The position numbers were made by a program, and so were the translations under genes. Source: Bradyrhizobium sp. ORS 278 (GTDB taxonomy: Bacteria; Pseudomonadota; Alphaproteobacteria; Rhizobiales; Xanthobacteraceae). From it: 64,000 nucleotides of DNA. This document shows positions 52,176-61,294 of the stretch, piece by piece. The notes under the pieces are model-generated. The model ran no database searches. It was not told the DNA's origin and saw only the letters and a program-made list of their open reading frames with translations. The stretch is from contig NC_009445.1 in NCBI RefSeq assembly GCF_000026145.1, positions 4,774,001-4,838,000 on the forward strand, read 5' to 3'. Position 1 is the first letter of the stretch. Each line of letters begins with the position of its first letter.

Positions 52176-53566
52176 CCGCCGAGCGTGACGTTGATCTGCT
52201 GGCCGCCGCGCAGCACGGTAATACGCCAGAGGCGAGCGGACTCGCGCGAGGCCTTGTCGAGATCGGTGGTCTTGGCGATCTTCTGGTTGTTGACGGCCAT
52301 GATCACGTCGCCCTTCTGGAAGCCGACATTGGCGGCCGTTGTGCCGTCGCCGGGCTCGAGCACGACGACGCCCTCGGTGTCGGCGTCGAGATGCAGCTCG
52401 TCGGCCACCGCCGGCGAGATGTTGGCGACCTTGGCTCCCTGGAACGGCGAGCGGCCGCTGATGACGATCTCGTTGCGCCCGGTGTCTGGCGCGGTCTCCA
52501 GCGCGACCGCGACCTTCACCGGCTTGCCGCCGCGCTGCACCTCGATCTGTGCGCTGCCACCGAGCGGGCGGGTCGCGAAGCGATAGTCGAAGGCGTTGGG
52601 ATCATCGACGGTCTGCCCGTCGATCGACACGATCAGGTCGGACGATTTGATGCCGGCACGCGCCGCCGGGCTGTTCGGCGTGACGCTCGCGACCAGCGCG
52701 CCGGTCGGCGAGCGCAGGCCGAGGCTCTCGGCGATGTCAGGCGTCACCGCCTGCAAGCGCGCGCCCAGCCAGGGACGCTTGACCGCCTTGCCGCCGCTCT
52801 TGGCCGAGGCGACCACGACGCGCACCATGTTCGCCGGGATCGCGAAGCCGATGCCCTGTGAGCCGCCTGACTTCGAATAGATCGCGGTGTTGATGCCGGC
52901 GAGCTTCCCGGTCATGTCGACCAGCGCGCCGCCCGAGTTGCCGGGATTGATGGCCGCATCGGTCTGGATGAAGAACTGATAGTCGGTGATGCCGACCTGG
53001 GTGCGCGCCAGCGCCGAAACGATGCCGTGGGTCACGGTCTGGCCGACGCCGAACGGATTGCCGATCGCGAGCACGACGTCGCCGACTTGCAGATCGTCGG
53101 AATTGGCGAGGTCGAGGGTCGGAAACTGCTCCTTGGTGCCCTTCAGCCTGAGCACCGCAAGGTCGGTGCGGCTGTCCTTGAGCACGATCTCGGCCTCGTA
53201 CTCGCGCTTGTCGGCGAGCGACACCTTCACCTCGTCGGCGCCCTCGATGACGTGCACATTGGTGACAACCAGACCGGAGGAATCGATCATCACGCCCGAG
53301 CCGAGCGAGCGCTGCATTTGCTCCTGCGGACCGCCCTGCAGACCGAAGAAGCGGCGGAAGATCGGATCATCGAGGAACGGATTGCGGTTCTGCACCACCT
53401 TGGCGGCATAGACGTTGACGACCGCCGGCTGCACGCGCTGCACGATCGGCGCATAGGACAGCCGCAGCTCGGCCTGGGATTGCGGCACCCGCCGCTCCTG
53501 CGCCGCGAGCGGAGTGGCGGCCAGCAGCGCAAGCAGCAGGACCATGGAGGAGCGAATCAGCGTCAT
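52172..53566 (-). CDS. DegP/Do-like periplasmic serine protease (DegQ type)
   Basis: 464 aa with a signal peptide (MTLIRSSMVLLLALLAATPL AAQ). The trypsin-like triad is visible as TNVHVI (His), RTDLAVLRL (Asp) and NPGNSGGAL (Ser), followed by two PDZ domains (residues about 265-355 and 375-460). It acts as a protease/chaperone for misfolded envelope proteins. Coupled to rarA by a four-base overlap, a pairing common in alphaproteobacteria. Confidence 0.95.
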   Translation of the reverse strand: MTLIRSSMVLLLALLAATPLAAQERRVPQSQAELRLSYAPIVQRVQPAVVNVYAAKVVQNRNPFLDDPIFRRFFGLQGGPQEQMQRSLGSGVMIDSSGLVVTNVHVIEGADEVKVSLADKREYEAEIVLKDSRTDLAVLRLKGTKEQFPTLDLANSDDLQVGDVVLAIGNPFGVGQTVTHGIVSALARTQVGITDYQFFIQTDAAINPGNSGGALVDMTGKLAGINTAIYSKSGGSQGIGFAIPANMVRVVVASAKSGGKAVKRPWLGARLQAVTPDIAESLGLRSPTGALVASVTPNSPAARAGIKSSDLIVSIDGQTVDDPNAFDYRFATRPLGGSAQIEVQRGGKPVKVAVALETAPDTGRNEIVISGRSPFQGAKVANISPAVADELHLDADTEGVVVLEPGDGTTAANVGFQKGDVIMAVNNQKIAKTTDLDKASRESARLWRITVLRGGQQINVTLGG

Positions 53567-53626
53567 GCGAGCAATCCTGGGAAAATGACGGCTTCGATAT
53601 AGGCGGTACGGCCGGTGCGGCCAAGC

Positions 53627-54004
53627 TCAGGCGGTCTGATGCGGCGTTTTGATGGTCTCTGCAACGGGAGCGCAGGACAGCCGTTCCTGGTGCCGCTCGC
53701 CCCATGTCCTCAGCACCTCGATCACCGGCCGCAGGCTCTCGCCGACCTCGGAGAGCGTGTAATCGACCCGCGGCGGCACCTCGGCATAGACCTTGCGAAC
53801 CACCAGCCCGTCATCCTCCAGCGCGCGCAGCTGCTTGGTCAGCATGCGCTGGGTGATGCCCGGCATCAGCCGCCGAAGCCCGCCGAAGCGCTGGGTGCCG
53901 CCCTGCAGGTGGTAAAGGATGACGCCTTTCCACTTGCCGTCGATCAGATCCAGCGTGGCTTCGACCGCGCAGCCCGGGCGGCGGGTGAAATTCTTCCGTT
54001 TCAT
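53627..54004 (-). CDS. HxlR-family transcriptional regulator
   Basis: 125-aa winged-helix regulator with the HxlR signature CAVEATLDLIDGKWKGVILY and RRLMPGITQRMLTKQLRALE. A single conserved cysteine near residue 12 is the redox-sensing position in several HxlR proteins. Divergent from the quinone oxidoreductase gene, the usual arrangement for redox or electrophile response pairs. Confidence 0.92.
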   Translation of the reverse strand: MKRKNFTRRPGCAVEATLDLIDGKWKGVILYHLQGGTQRFGGLRRLMPGITQRMLTKQLRALEDDGLVVRKVYAEVPPRVDYTLSEVGESLRPVIEVLRTWGERHQERLSCAPVAETIKTPHQTA

Positions 54005-54031
54005 CGTGGTTTGGCCCAATAGTATCCAAAC

Positions 54032-54046
54032 GGGGACTAGTTCCCC
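54032..54046. promoter_or_regulatory. Candidate HxlR operator
   Basis: GGGGACTAGTTCCCC, with GGGGA and TCCCC arms around a five-base centre, lies in the 115-base divergent spacer between the HxlR and oxidoreductase genes. A weaker AGTACT palindrome follows at 54055-54060. It is the only strong symmetry in the spacer. Confidence 0.4.
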
Positions 54047-54119
54047 ATATTTACAGTACTTGTCGAAATGACGCCAGCAGGACAAGTAGGCCCTATGAAA
54101 GGCCAGCCAGGAGGTTGTC

Positions 54120-55136
54120 ATGAAGGCCGTCGGTTACCAGCAGTCGCTGCCCATCACGGACGAGCGCGCGCTGTTCGATTTCGAGACCGCCAAACCCGAA
54201 CCGAAAGGGCGCGATCTCCGCGTCGCGGTGAAGGCGGTCTCGGTCAATCCGGTCGACACCAAGGTGCGCAAGCGCGCCGCCCCACCGGCCGGCGAGAGCA
54301 AGATCCTCGGCTACGACGCCGCCGGCGTGGTCGAGGCGGTCGGCCCCGAGGTGACACTGTTCAAGGCCGGTGATGAAGTGTTCTACGCCGGCTCGATTCT
54401 GCGCCAGGGCACCAACGCCGAATTCCATCTCGTCGACGAGCGCATCGTCGGCCACAAGCCGAAGAGCCTTTCGTTCGCCGAGGCTGCCGCTTTGCCCCTG
54501 ACCTCGATCACCGCCTGGGAATTGCTGTTCGACCGGCTCGGCGCCGTCCCCGGCAAGAGCCTCGACGACCGCACCTTGCTGATCACGGGTGCGGCCGGCG
54601 GCGTCGGCTCGATCCTGACCCAGCTGGCGCGCCGCCTCACCGGCCTGACCGTGCTCGCGACCGCGACGCGGCCGGAATCGCGCGACTGGTGCCTCTCGCT
54701 CGGCGCCCATGCCGTGATCGACCACGCCAAGCCGATGAAGGAGCAGATCGACGCGCTCAAGCTGCCTCCCGTCGCGCTGATTGCAAGCCTCACTCACACC
54801 GACCAGCACTACAAGGCGATCGCCGACTTCATGACACCGCAGGGCAAGTTCGGCCTGATCGACGATCCCGCCGAGTTCTCGCTCGCCGCCTTCAAGGGCA
54901 AGGCGATCTCGATCCATTGGGAATCGATGTTCACGCGCTCCTCGTTCACGACGCCCGACATCATCGCCCAGCACAATCTGCTCAACGACGTCTCCGATCT
55001 GATCGACAAGGGCGTGATCCGCACCACCCTCGGCGACAACTACGGCACCATCAATGCCAAGAACCTCAAGCGCGCGCATGCCCTGATCGAGAGCAACACA
55101 TCTCGCGGCAAGATCGTGCTGGAGGGATGGGGCTGA
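54120..55136 (+). CDS. Zinc-type alcohol dehydrogenase-like protein (quinone oxidoreductase group)
   Basis: 338-aa MDR-family NAD(P)H-dependent oxidoreductase, matching the zinc-binding-ADH-like AdhP/YhdH-type enzymes that act on quinones and enals. The nucleotide-binding motif is GAAGGVGSILTQLARR, and the N-terminal GroES-like domain has VSVNPVDTKVRKRAAPPAGE. Typical zinc ligands are absent. AGGAGG precedes the ATG. It is controlled, by inference, by the divergent HxlR regulator. Confidence 0.9.
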   Translation: MKAVGYQQSLPITDERALFDFETAKPEPKGRDLRVAVKAVSVNPVDTKVRKRAAPPAGESKILGYDAAGVVEAVGPEVTLFKAGDEVFYAGSILRQGTNAEFHLVDERIVGHKPKSLSFAEAAALPLTSITAWELLFDRLGAVPGKSLDDRTLLITGAAGGVGSILTQLARRLTGLTVLATATRPESRDWCLSLGAHAVIDHAKPMKEQIDALKLPPVALIASLTHTDQHYKAIADFMTPQGKFGLIDDPAEFSLAAFKGKAISIHWESMFTRSSFTTPDIIAQHNLLNDVSDLIDKGVIRTTLGDNYGTINAKNLKRAHALIESNTSRGKIVLEGWG

Positions 55137-55139
55137 CCT

Positions 55140-55278
55140 CGTAGGGGGGACAAAGGCGCAGCTCTGCTCTCTCCAAGCTCGAGATCGCAGTGGCGCCGTG
55201 CCCACCGTCTCGCCGACGCGCTCTCTGATCGACGGTGGGCACGCTGCCGCCTAACGGCGACCGCTTTGCCCACCCTAC
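55140..55278. repeat. ~139-bp repeat related to 43733-43866
   Basis: Starts CGTAGGGGGGACAAAGG and ends CTTTGCCCACCCTAC, with an internal inverted pair GTGCCCACCGTC / GACGGTGGGCAC. It resembles the 134-bp element, arranged in reverse, and sits a few bases after the oxidoreductase stop codon. Confidence 0.65.
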
Positions 55279-55399
55279 AACTCCGTCGCAGCGGCGCCCG
55301 GGAGCTCGCGTGCGGATCGCGCAGCGGCGATGGATTGAACGATCGCGATCGCGGTAGCGACGTATGTTGGTCGCAGGCTGTTGCGGGGGGCAGAACGAC

Positions 55400-56554
55400 A
55401 TGCAGTTGACGCGTCGCCAGATCATGACCGCCACGGTCGGAGCCGTGCTCGGCGCCCATGCCGGCGCGGTCGGCGCGCAGGTCGAGCCGAAGCCGGCGCG
55501 CGTGGGTCCGCCCTCGCCTCCCGAACGCGCAGAGATCGCGGCGCTCGGCCGGGCCTTCATGGACACCTATGGCGTGCCCGCGCTGTCGTTCGCGGTCGGC
55601 TATGCCGGCGAGATCGTCCACCAGGATGCGTGGGGATTTGCCGATCTGCAGGGACAGGAGGCCGTGACCCCGCAGCATCTGTTCCGCATCGCCAGCGTCA
55701 GCAAGCCGATCACCTCGATCGCCCTGCACCGGCTGATCGAGCAAGGCAGGGTTCGCCTGGGCGATCGCGTGTTCGGCCCCGGCGCCGTGCTCGGCACCGA
55801 CTACTTGGCTCCGCCGTACAACCCAGGCGTCGACCAGATCACGATCGAGCACCTGCTCACGCATACCTGCGGCGGCTGGAGCAACGACAATCGCGATCCG
55901 ATGTTCGCGTTTCCGATGCGGAGCCAATCCGAACTGATCAACTGGACCCTCACCCATCGTCCGCTCGACCATCCGCCGGGCGAGGCCTATTCCTATTCGA
56001 ATTACGGCTATTGCTTGCTCGGACGCGTCATCGAGAAGCTCACGGGCCGTGCCTATGCCGATCACGTCCGTGCCGAGGTGCTCGGCCGCTGTGGCGTGAC
56101 CGACATGACCATCGGGGGCAACCGGCGCGATCAGCGCCAGCCGCGCGAGGTCGAGTATCTCAGCGCGGACGAGAATGCCTACGGCATGAACGTCACACGG
56201 ATGGATTCGCACGGCGGCTGGATCGCTCGCCCAGCCGATCTCGTGCAGTTGTTCATGCATGTCGACGGCTTCACCCGGCCCGCCAATATCCTGCGCGGCG
56301 ACACCATCAAGACCATGACCACCGGCTCGCGCGCCAACAAGGACTACGCCAAGGGCTGGAGCGTGAACACGTTCGACAATTGGTGGCACACCGGCAGCCT
56401 GCCTGGAACGACCACCATCGCCGTGCGCACCCATAGCGGCTTCTGCTGGGCCGCCTTCACCAACACGCGCCGCCGCGGAAGCAAGATGGATGGCGATCTC
56501 GATCAGCTGTGCTGGAGCATGGTGCGCAAGGTCGATGGCTGGAAGTTCGCGTAG
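55400..56554 (+). CDS. Serine hydrolase, beta-lactamase class C/penicillin-binding protein family
   Basis: 384 aa with a twin-arginine-like signal (MQLTRRQIMTATVGAVLGAH). The catalytic motifs are SVSK (residues 99-102), YSN in YSYSNYGY, and HTG in WWHTGSLPG. The group includes class C beta-lactamases, D-alanyl-D-alanine carboxypeptidases and esterases, so the substrate cannot be fixed. A second in-frame ATG is at 55364, ahead of a poly-G run; I prefer 55400 for the signal start. Confidence 0.85.
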   Translation: MQLTRRQIMTATVGAVLGAHAGAVGAQVEPKPARVGPPSPPERAEIAALGRAFMDTYGVPALSFAVGYAGEIVHQDAWGFADLQGQEAVTPQHLFRIASVSKPITSIALHRLIEQGRVRLGDRVFGPGAVLGTDYLAPPYNPGVDQITIEHLLTHTCGGWSNDNRDPMFAFPMRSQSELINWTLTHRPLDHPPGEAYSYSNYGYCLLGRVIEKLTGRAYADHVRAEVLGRCGVTDMTIGGNRRDQRQPREVEYLSADENAYGMNVTRMDSHGGWIARPADLVQLFMHVDGFTRPANILRGDTIKTMTTGSRANKDYAKGWSVNTFDNWWHTGSLPGTTTIAVRTHSGFCWAAFTNTRRRGSKMDGDLDQLCWSMVRKVDGWKFA

Positions 56555-56574
56555 CGGGCTCACGGCCATCGCCA

Positions 56575-57036
56575 TCAGATCCAGCGCCGCACCTCGCGCT
56601 GATATGTCTCGTAGGCCGCACCGAACTTGGCGGTCATGACGCGCTCCTCGGGTATGATCTGAAAGCGCGTGATGAACAGCACGAATGCGACCGGGCCCAG
56701 GAAGGTCCAGGCGCCGGCGAGGACCACCGCCCAGCCGAGCAGCAGCAGGGTCATGCCGAGATACATCGGATTGCGGGTGCGGGCGAAGATGCCCGAGGTC
56801 ACGAGACTTGAGGCTGCATCGATGTTGACCGGGTTGATCGTCGTCTTGTGGCGGGCAAAGGCGGCCACGCCGGCGCGGGCGACCAGCAGGCCGCACAGCG
56901 CGAGGCTGGCAGCCAAGATCCAGCGCCAGCGATCGTCGAGCGGAACGACCGGCGCGAAACGTGCCAGCGGCCACATCGCTGCGGCGACGATGACGACGAC
57001 GATGGGCGGTGGGATCCTGTGCTCGAGCCAGCGCAT
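56575..57036 (-). CDS. Isoprenylcysteine carboxyl methyltransferase-like membrane protein
   Basis: 153 aa with three or four membrane helices and the ICMT/PEMT core GIFARTRNPMYLGMTLLLLG and PEERVMTAKFGAAYETYQRE, which binds S-adenosylmethionine in this fold. Bacterial members are usually unassigned and methylate or modify lipids. It is the last gene of the minus-strand cluster that begins at the MarR regulator. Confidence 0.85.
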   Translation of the reverse strand: MRWLEHRIPPPIVVVIVAAAMWPLARFAPVVPLDDRWRWILAASLALCGLLVARAGVAAFARHKTTINPVNIDAASSLVTSGIFARTRNPMYLGMTLLLLGWAVVLAGAWTFLGPVAFVLFITRFQIIPEERVMTAKFGAAYETYQREVRRWI

Positions 57037-57057
57037 GATCGATCTCCTTGGGGATGC

Positions 57058-57765
57058 TCAGGTGACGGGAGGAGTTGAAACGAGCGGCGCCAGCCGTACC
57101 GCGCGGATGGCGCGGATCGCCAGCACGTGCAGCGCGAAGGCGAGCGGGGCGAAGAACGCGGCAATGTAAGTGAACGGAAAGGTGCCGATCGCAAGATTGG
57201 GCACGTCTCCATTCAGCGTCTGCAGGGGACCGGGTGCCGTGAGGACGGCGCGCACGACGATGTTGGCCAGCGCGATCAGGCCGACGCCGTTCCACAACTG
57301 CGCAGCCGCAAGCCCGACGCGGCCACGCGTGGCGATCCACGCGACGAGCGGCGCCGAGAGGCCGGTCAGGATGTCGAGATTGCCGCCCTCATAGGTCATC
57401 AGCCGCGGCACCAGCCCGTCGCGCCACAGCTGGTGCAGCAGCATCTCGACGCCGACGCGAAAGACCTGCGCGCCGATCAGCAGCCAGACCGGAAAGGATT
57501 GCGCGATCCGCAAGCCCACTCGTAGCGGCGCGAGCACCAGCACGGTGACGAGGAACGCCGGCAGCGCCACGAGCACCGCAGGCGGCGGCCGCAACGTCGG
57601 GCTCGCGACGAGACCCGACCACGACATCGCGCCGACATAGGCCAGCCAGAGAAACAGCCCGACGAGGATGGGCAGGCTTTCGCCGCGCGGCAGCGCGCGG
57701 CTCACAGCGATCGCAACGGCCGCAACCACCACAAACAGGAAGACGAGAAAGACGGTCGCGGTCAT
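57058..57765 (-). CDS. Hypothetical multi-pass membrane protein (235 aa)
   Basis: No family recognised with confidence. Six or seven hydrophobic stretches (VFLVFLFVVVAAVAIAVSRA, LVGLFLWLAYVGAMSW, VLVALPAFLVTVLVLAPLRV, and others), with a YEGGNLDILTGLSAPLVAW loop. ATG 57765 was chosen because the frame upstream is antisense to the MFS gene. It sits 21 bases before the methyltransferase-like gene and 13 bases after the MFS gene, so all three are probably co-transcribed. Confidence 0.75.
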   Translation of the reverse strand: MTATVFLVFLFVVVAAVAIAVSRALPRGESLPILVGLFLWLAYVGAMSWSGLVASPTLRPPPAVLVALPAFLVTVLVLAPLRVGLRIAQSFPVWLLIGAQVFRVGVEMLLHQLWRDGLVPRLMTYEGGNLDILTGLSAPLVAWIATRGRVGLAAAQLWNGVGLIALANIVVRAVLTAPGPLQTLNGDVPNLAIGTFPFTYIAAFFAPLAFALHVLAIRAIRAVRLAPLVSTPPVT

Positions 57766-57778
57766 CGGTATCTCCCAT

Positions 57779-58963
57779 TCACTCGGCTGCCACGAGCTTG
57801 ACGGCGGGGGCGGCGTCGCGGCGCGCGATGGTGAGCGCGAGCAAGAAACCCATTCCCGCCAGCACCGCTCCACCCGGCCCCATCGCCGCCGCCCCGAACG
57901 CGTCGGTGAGCGCACCGCCGAGCAGCGCGCCGAGGCCCTGTCCCAGCGAGACCAGCGAGCCGTTGAGCGCGAGCGCAACTGGCGCCGACGTCCCGGCGTG
58001 CAGCGTGATCGCGGCGAGATTGAGCGGGATGAGCGAGAACAGTGCCGTCGCACCGGCGAACATCAGGAGACCCATTGCCAGCGCCGGCACGGTGGCGTGC
58101 GGCGCCGACAGCGCGAGCCAGTACAGCAACAGGCTCAAGGACATCGCGGCACAGGCGACGGCCGCCGCGACCGGACCGCGGCCGCGGTCGCTGGCGATGC
58201 CGCCGAGCGCCAGCCCAACGAGCGAGCCGAAACCGATGAAGGCCTGCAACGCGCCGATCCTGGCGCCCGTCAAGCCGGTGGTCGCGGTGATCACCGGGCC
58301 GACAAAGGACACCACGGTGAAGGTCGCGGCAAATCCGATCAGGGTGAGCATCAGCACCCGCACGACCCGGCCGTTGCCCAGGACGTCGCCGAGGCGCGGA
58401 CGTGCGCCGGCAGCCGGTGCGATCGCGGGCACCGTGAGCGCAACCAGCACGACCGAGCCCAGGCAGACCATGGCCGACATCGCAAAGGTCGCGCGCCAGC
58501 CATAGAGACCGCCGATCACCGAGCCGAGCGGGACGCCGAGCACGAAGGCGACCGTCAGCCCGCCCATCACGATCGCGAATGCCCGGCCCCGCTTCTCCGG
58601 CGCAACGAGCGAGGCCGCGGCGACGGTCGCCAGCGCGCCGACGAATGCGGTGGCCAGCCCGGCCGCGATGCGCAGCGCCGTGAGCGCGGCAAAGGACGGC
58701 GCGACCGCGCACAGCAGATTGACGAGTGCCAGTGCGGCAAGGCCGGTGACGATGACGCGGCGGCGTTCGATCTGCGCGACGGCGGCGGCGGCAAAGGGAG
58801 CGCCGAGCGCGAAGGTGATCGACGACGCGCCGACGATCAGGCCGGCCTGGCCGATGGTGACCCCGAGATCACGGGAGAGCTCGGAGAGCACGCCCGCGAA
58901 GGCGAAGCCTTGCGTGCCCACGGCGAAGTTGATCATGGCGAGGGCGAACAGTGCGAAGGGCAT
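57779..58963 (-). CDS. MFS transporter (AraJ/drug-efflux type)
   Basis: 394 aa with twelve hydrophobic segments. Family features include FAFAGVLSELSRDLGVTIGQ at the first periplasmic loop and RGRAFAIVMGGLTVAFVLGV in motif-like positions. The sequence is closest to the arabinose-efflux-like drug/proton antiporters. Substrate is unknown. It is in the middle of the minus-strand cluster controlled, by inference, by the MarR regulator. Confidence 0.88.
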   Translation of the reverse strand: MPFALFALAMINFAVGTQGFAFAGVLSELSRDLGVTIGQAGLIVGASSITFALGAPFAAAAVAQIERRRVIVTGLAALALVNLLCAVAPSFAALTALRIAAGLATAFVGALATVAAASLVAPEKRGRAFAIVMGGLTVAFVLGVPLGSVIGGLYGWRATFAMSAMVCLGSVVLVALTVPAIAPAAGARPRLGDVLGNGRVVRVLMLTLIGFAATFTVVSFVGPVITATTGLTGARIGALQAFIGFGSLVGLALGGIASDRGRGPVAAAVACAAMSLSLLLYWLALSAPHATVPALAMGLLMFAGATALFSLIPLNLAAITLHAGTSAPVALALNGSLVSLGQGLGALLGGALTDAFGAAAMGPGGAVLAGMGFLLALTIARRDAAPAVKLVAAE

Positions 58964-58996
58964 GATACGGGCCTCTGGTTGGGGTGAATGACGGCG

Positions 58997-60073
58997 TCAG
59001 GCAGCGATGACGGACACGTTGTGAGTGCCGCCGCGCGCGATGCGCCAGCTCGGATTCTGCATCGCGAACAGCGGCTGCTCGAGCCGGGGAAAGCCCATCC
59101 GATGTTCATAGGCGGCGAGGTCATGGCCGGGACGCATCGGCGTCAGCATGAAGTCGAGCCAGGCGCGGGCCTGACTGCCGAACGAGCGCTGCGCCTTGGG
59201 CAGCGCGGCATAACGGCGGGCCGTCGTCTCGAAGCTCTCCGCTGGCCGGCCGGTGACGCGCAGCACGTCATCGTTCGGTGCGCCGAATTCGAACGCGCCG
59301 TCGCGATGATCCCTGACGTAGTAGGACATGCCGTCGAGATCGAACTCCGCCACACCCTGCATCCGGGCAGCCTTGAGGAAAAGCCAGAAGGGCATGGGCA
59401 AGGCGCGCACGCGGCGGCCAAGCACGCGCGACAGGATCGGGGCCATCTCCGGAACGGACAGCAGCGCCGGGCCGGTCGGCCGGTAGCGCCGCCCTGCATG
59501 GCGGCCGGGGTCGGCCAGCACTGCTGCCGCGACGCGCGCGATATCTTCCGTCGCGGGCGGAGCGTTGCGGCTGTCGCCGGTCAGGTTGGGCAGCAGTCCG
59601 AGCTGGGACGCGAAATCGATCAGACGGAGATAATTGTCGGCGAAGTAACCGGGCGCGATGGTGACATGCACGATGTCGGGAAGCGCCGCGAACAGCCCAT
59701 CCGCCTCCGCATGCATGCGCGTGAGGATCGAAGGGTGTTCAAGGCTCGCGAGCCACTGACTCATCACCGCGACGGCCTCGAGGCGCGCCGCGACGGCTGC
59801 GTCCGCGAAGATCCTGGCGCTATCGATCATGTTGGCAGCGAACGGCGGCACGAAATAGGCGCGTTGCACACCGCGCATCGCATCGGCAACCTGTCGGGCG
59901 TCGAACAGATCGCCGACGACGATCTGCGCGCCCCTGGCGGCGAGCGCTTCGCTTCGCGCGTCAAGCCGCCGGACCAGCGCGCGGACTGGAAATCCCTGGG
60001 TGAGCAATTCATCGGCGACGGCGCCGCCGGTCTTTCCCGAGGCCCCCGTGATGAGGATAAGAGGCTTGGTCAT
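58997..60073 (-). CDS. NmrA-like NAD(P)-binding protein
   Basis: 358 aa, atypical short-chain dehydrogenase fold with GASGKTGGAVADELL as the dinucleotide-binding motif and IVVGDLFDARQVADAMRGVQ next. The classical YxxxK catalytic pair is not evident, as in NmrA-type redox sensors. C-terminal residues from about 200 form an extra domain. Part of the MFS cluster; a possible role is detoxifying reductase or sensor for the compound exported by the MFS gene. Confidence 0.85.
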   Translation of the reverse strand: MTKPLILITGASGKTGGAVADELLTQGFPVRALVRRLDARSEALAARGAQIVVGDLFDARQVADAMRGVQRAYFVPPFAANMIDSARIFADAAVAARLEAVAVMSQWLASLEHPSILTRMHAEADGLFAALPDIVHVTIAPGYFADNYLRLIDFASQLGLLPNLTGDSRNAPPATEDIARVAAAVLADPGRHAGRRYRPTGPALLSVPEMAPILSRVLGRRVRALPMPFWLFLKAARMQGVAEFDLDGMSYYVRDHRDGAFEFGAPNDDVLRVTGRPAESFETTARRYAALPKAQRSFGSQARAWLDFMLTPMRPGHDLAAYEHRMGFPRLEQPLFAMQNPSWRIARGGTHNVSVIAA

Positions 60074-60142
60074 GGCACGCTCCTATGAATGGGTGGGTTG
60101 CAAGAGCATGCGGACCGGCAACGACCGGCCCGCCACGTCGGA

Positions 60143-60772
60143 TCATGCTGACAGCACGGTGGAGCGTGACATCGCGGGCGACCGGCCGACGCCACGGCGC
60201 AGCATGTCGAAGGCGACGAGATGGGTGACGCCGGAGATGCCGACACCCCACAGCGGGATCAGCGCCATCGGCAGCGTTGCGATCGGCGCCATGCGCGGGT
60301 CTTGCAACAGCGTGAAGGTCAGGCCGGTGCCGACGGCGACGACGAAGTCGGCGAAGCCGAACAGGTGGAAAGAGAGATGGTTGCGGCTGCGCTCGGGCTG
60401 CAGCATCAGATAGGCGGCATAGCTGCCGGCGATGAGATCGCCGGTGCCCGCGAGCGCCCAGAACGCGGTCGGCAGTTCGCCCTGCAGGCCGTACCAGAAG
60501 AACGCGAGCGCAGCCGGGATGCGCCAGGTGTGAAACAGCAGGATCGGACCATGGCCGATGCCGTCGGCATAGGCCTTCAGGCGCGGCGAGGAGAAGTAGA
60601 TCAGGGTCGGGATGGCGATGGTGGCAGCGACGATCACCGCGATCATCGGCATGTAGAGCCCGGCGAAGAAGCCGGTGCGGGCGCCGGCGATCACGGCCGC
60701 GCCCCATGCGGCCACCACGACCGCCAGTCCGAGCGTCATCCGGTGCGAGTCCTTGCGAGAAAGCGTCGTCAT
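60143..60772 (-). CDS. Hypothetical six-helix membrane protein (209 aa)
   Basis: Unassigned membrane protein with hydrophobic stretches LAVVVAAWGAAVIAGARTGF, YMPMIAVIVAATIAIPTLIY and IPAALAFFWYGLQG. ATG 60772 has AAGGA eight to ten bases upstream; an ATG at 60781 lies too close to that site. A perfect 18-bp palindrome ends about 16 bases upstream of the start, making it the first gene controlled directly by the MarR regulator. Confidence 0.8.
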   Translation of the reverse strand: MTTLSRKDSHRMTLGLAVVVAAWGAAVIAGARTGFFAGLYMPMIAVIVAATIAIPTLIYFSSPRLKAYADGIGHGPILLFHTWRIPAALAFFWYGLQGELPTAFWALAGTGDLIAGSYAAYLMLQPERSRNHLSFHLFGFADFVVAVGTGLTFTLLQDPRMAPIATLPMALIPLWGVGISGVTHLVAFDMLRRGVGRSPAMSRSTVLSA

Positions 60773-60787
60773 GGTCTGCATCCTTTC

Positions 60788-60805
60788 TATGTGTAATTAC
60801 ACATA
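60788..60805. promoter_or_regulatory. Perfect 18-bp palindrome upstream of the membrane-protein cluster
   Basis: TATGTGTAATTACACATA is exactly self-complementary. It lies between the marR stop and the membrane-protein start and contains GTG-N6-CAC, which recurs upstream of marR at 61296-61307. A typical MarR-family operator. Confidence 0.65.
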
Positions 60806-60850
60806 TATGGGCCAGCTGATGGTCTGGGTTGTCCTCACCGAGCCGGGCCC

Positions 60851-61282
60851 TCAGCTCAGTGCCTGCAGTTGCGAACGCAGTGTCGGCCAGTCCATCGCAG
60901 CGAGCCGACGCTCGCTGTCGGCCTGGGCCGTCCGCCAGATCGGAATGGCGCGGTCGAGCAGCGCCCTTCCCTTTGTCGTCAGAACGAGTCCGCGCACGCG
61001 ACGATCTTCGGTCGTGGCGGCGGTCGCAATCAGCTTCTCCTGCTCGAGCGGCTTGAGGTTGCGGTTCAGCGTCGTGCGGTCCATGCCCAGCACCTCCGCG
61101 ACGGCACCGAGCGGCGCCACCTCGTCGCGCAGCAGCGCGGCGAGAATGGAGAACTGGCCGGAGGTGATTCCGAGCGGCCGGAACGCGTCGTCGTAGCGCC
61201 GCGCCACCTGCCGGGCTGCTTTGCGAACGCCGAGACAGACGCAGGCGGCCGCGAGATCCTGAGCTGTGAGCTTGCTTGCCAT
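60851..61282 (-). CDS. MarR-family transcriptional regulator
   Basis: 143-aa winged-helix regulator with LGITSGQFSILAALLRDEVA as the dimer/helix start and GMDRTTLNRNLKPLEQEKLI as the recognition helix-turn-helix, then EDRRVRGLVLTTKGRALLD as the wing. ATG 61282 follows an AGGAG-like sequence on the minus strand. It is in the same direction as, and directly upstream of, the membrane/NmrA/MFS cluster, and has a matching operator on each side. Confidence 0.92.
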   Translation of the reverse strand: MASKLTAQDLAAACVCLGVRKAARQVARRYDDAFRPLGITSGQFSILAALLRDEVAPLGAVAEVLGMDRTTLNRNLKPLEQEKLIATAATTEDRRVRGLVLTTKGRALLDRAIPIWRTAQADSERRLAAMDWPTLRSQLQALS

Positions 61283-61294
61283 AGGAGATATTTA

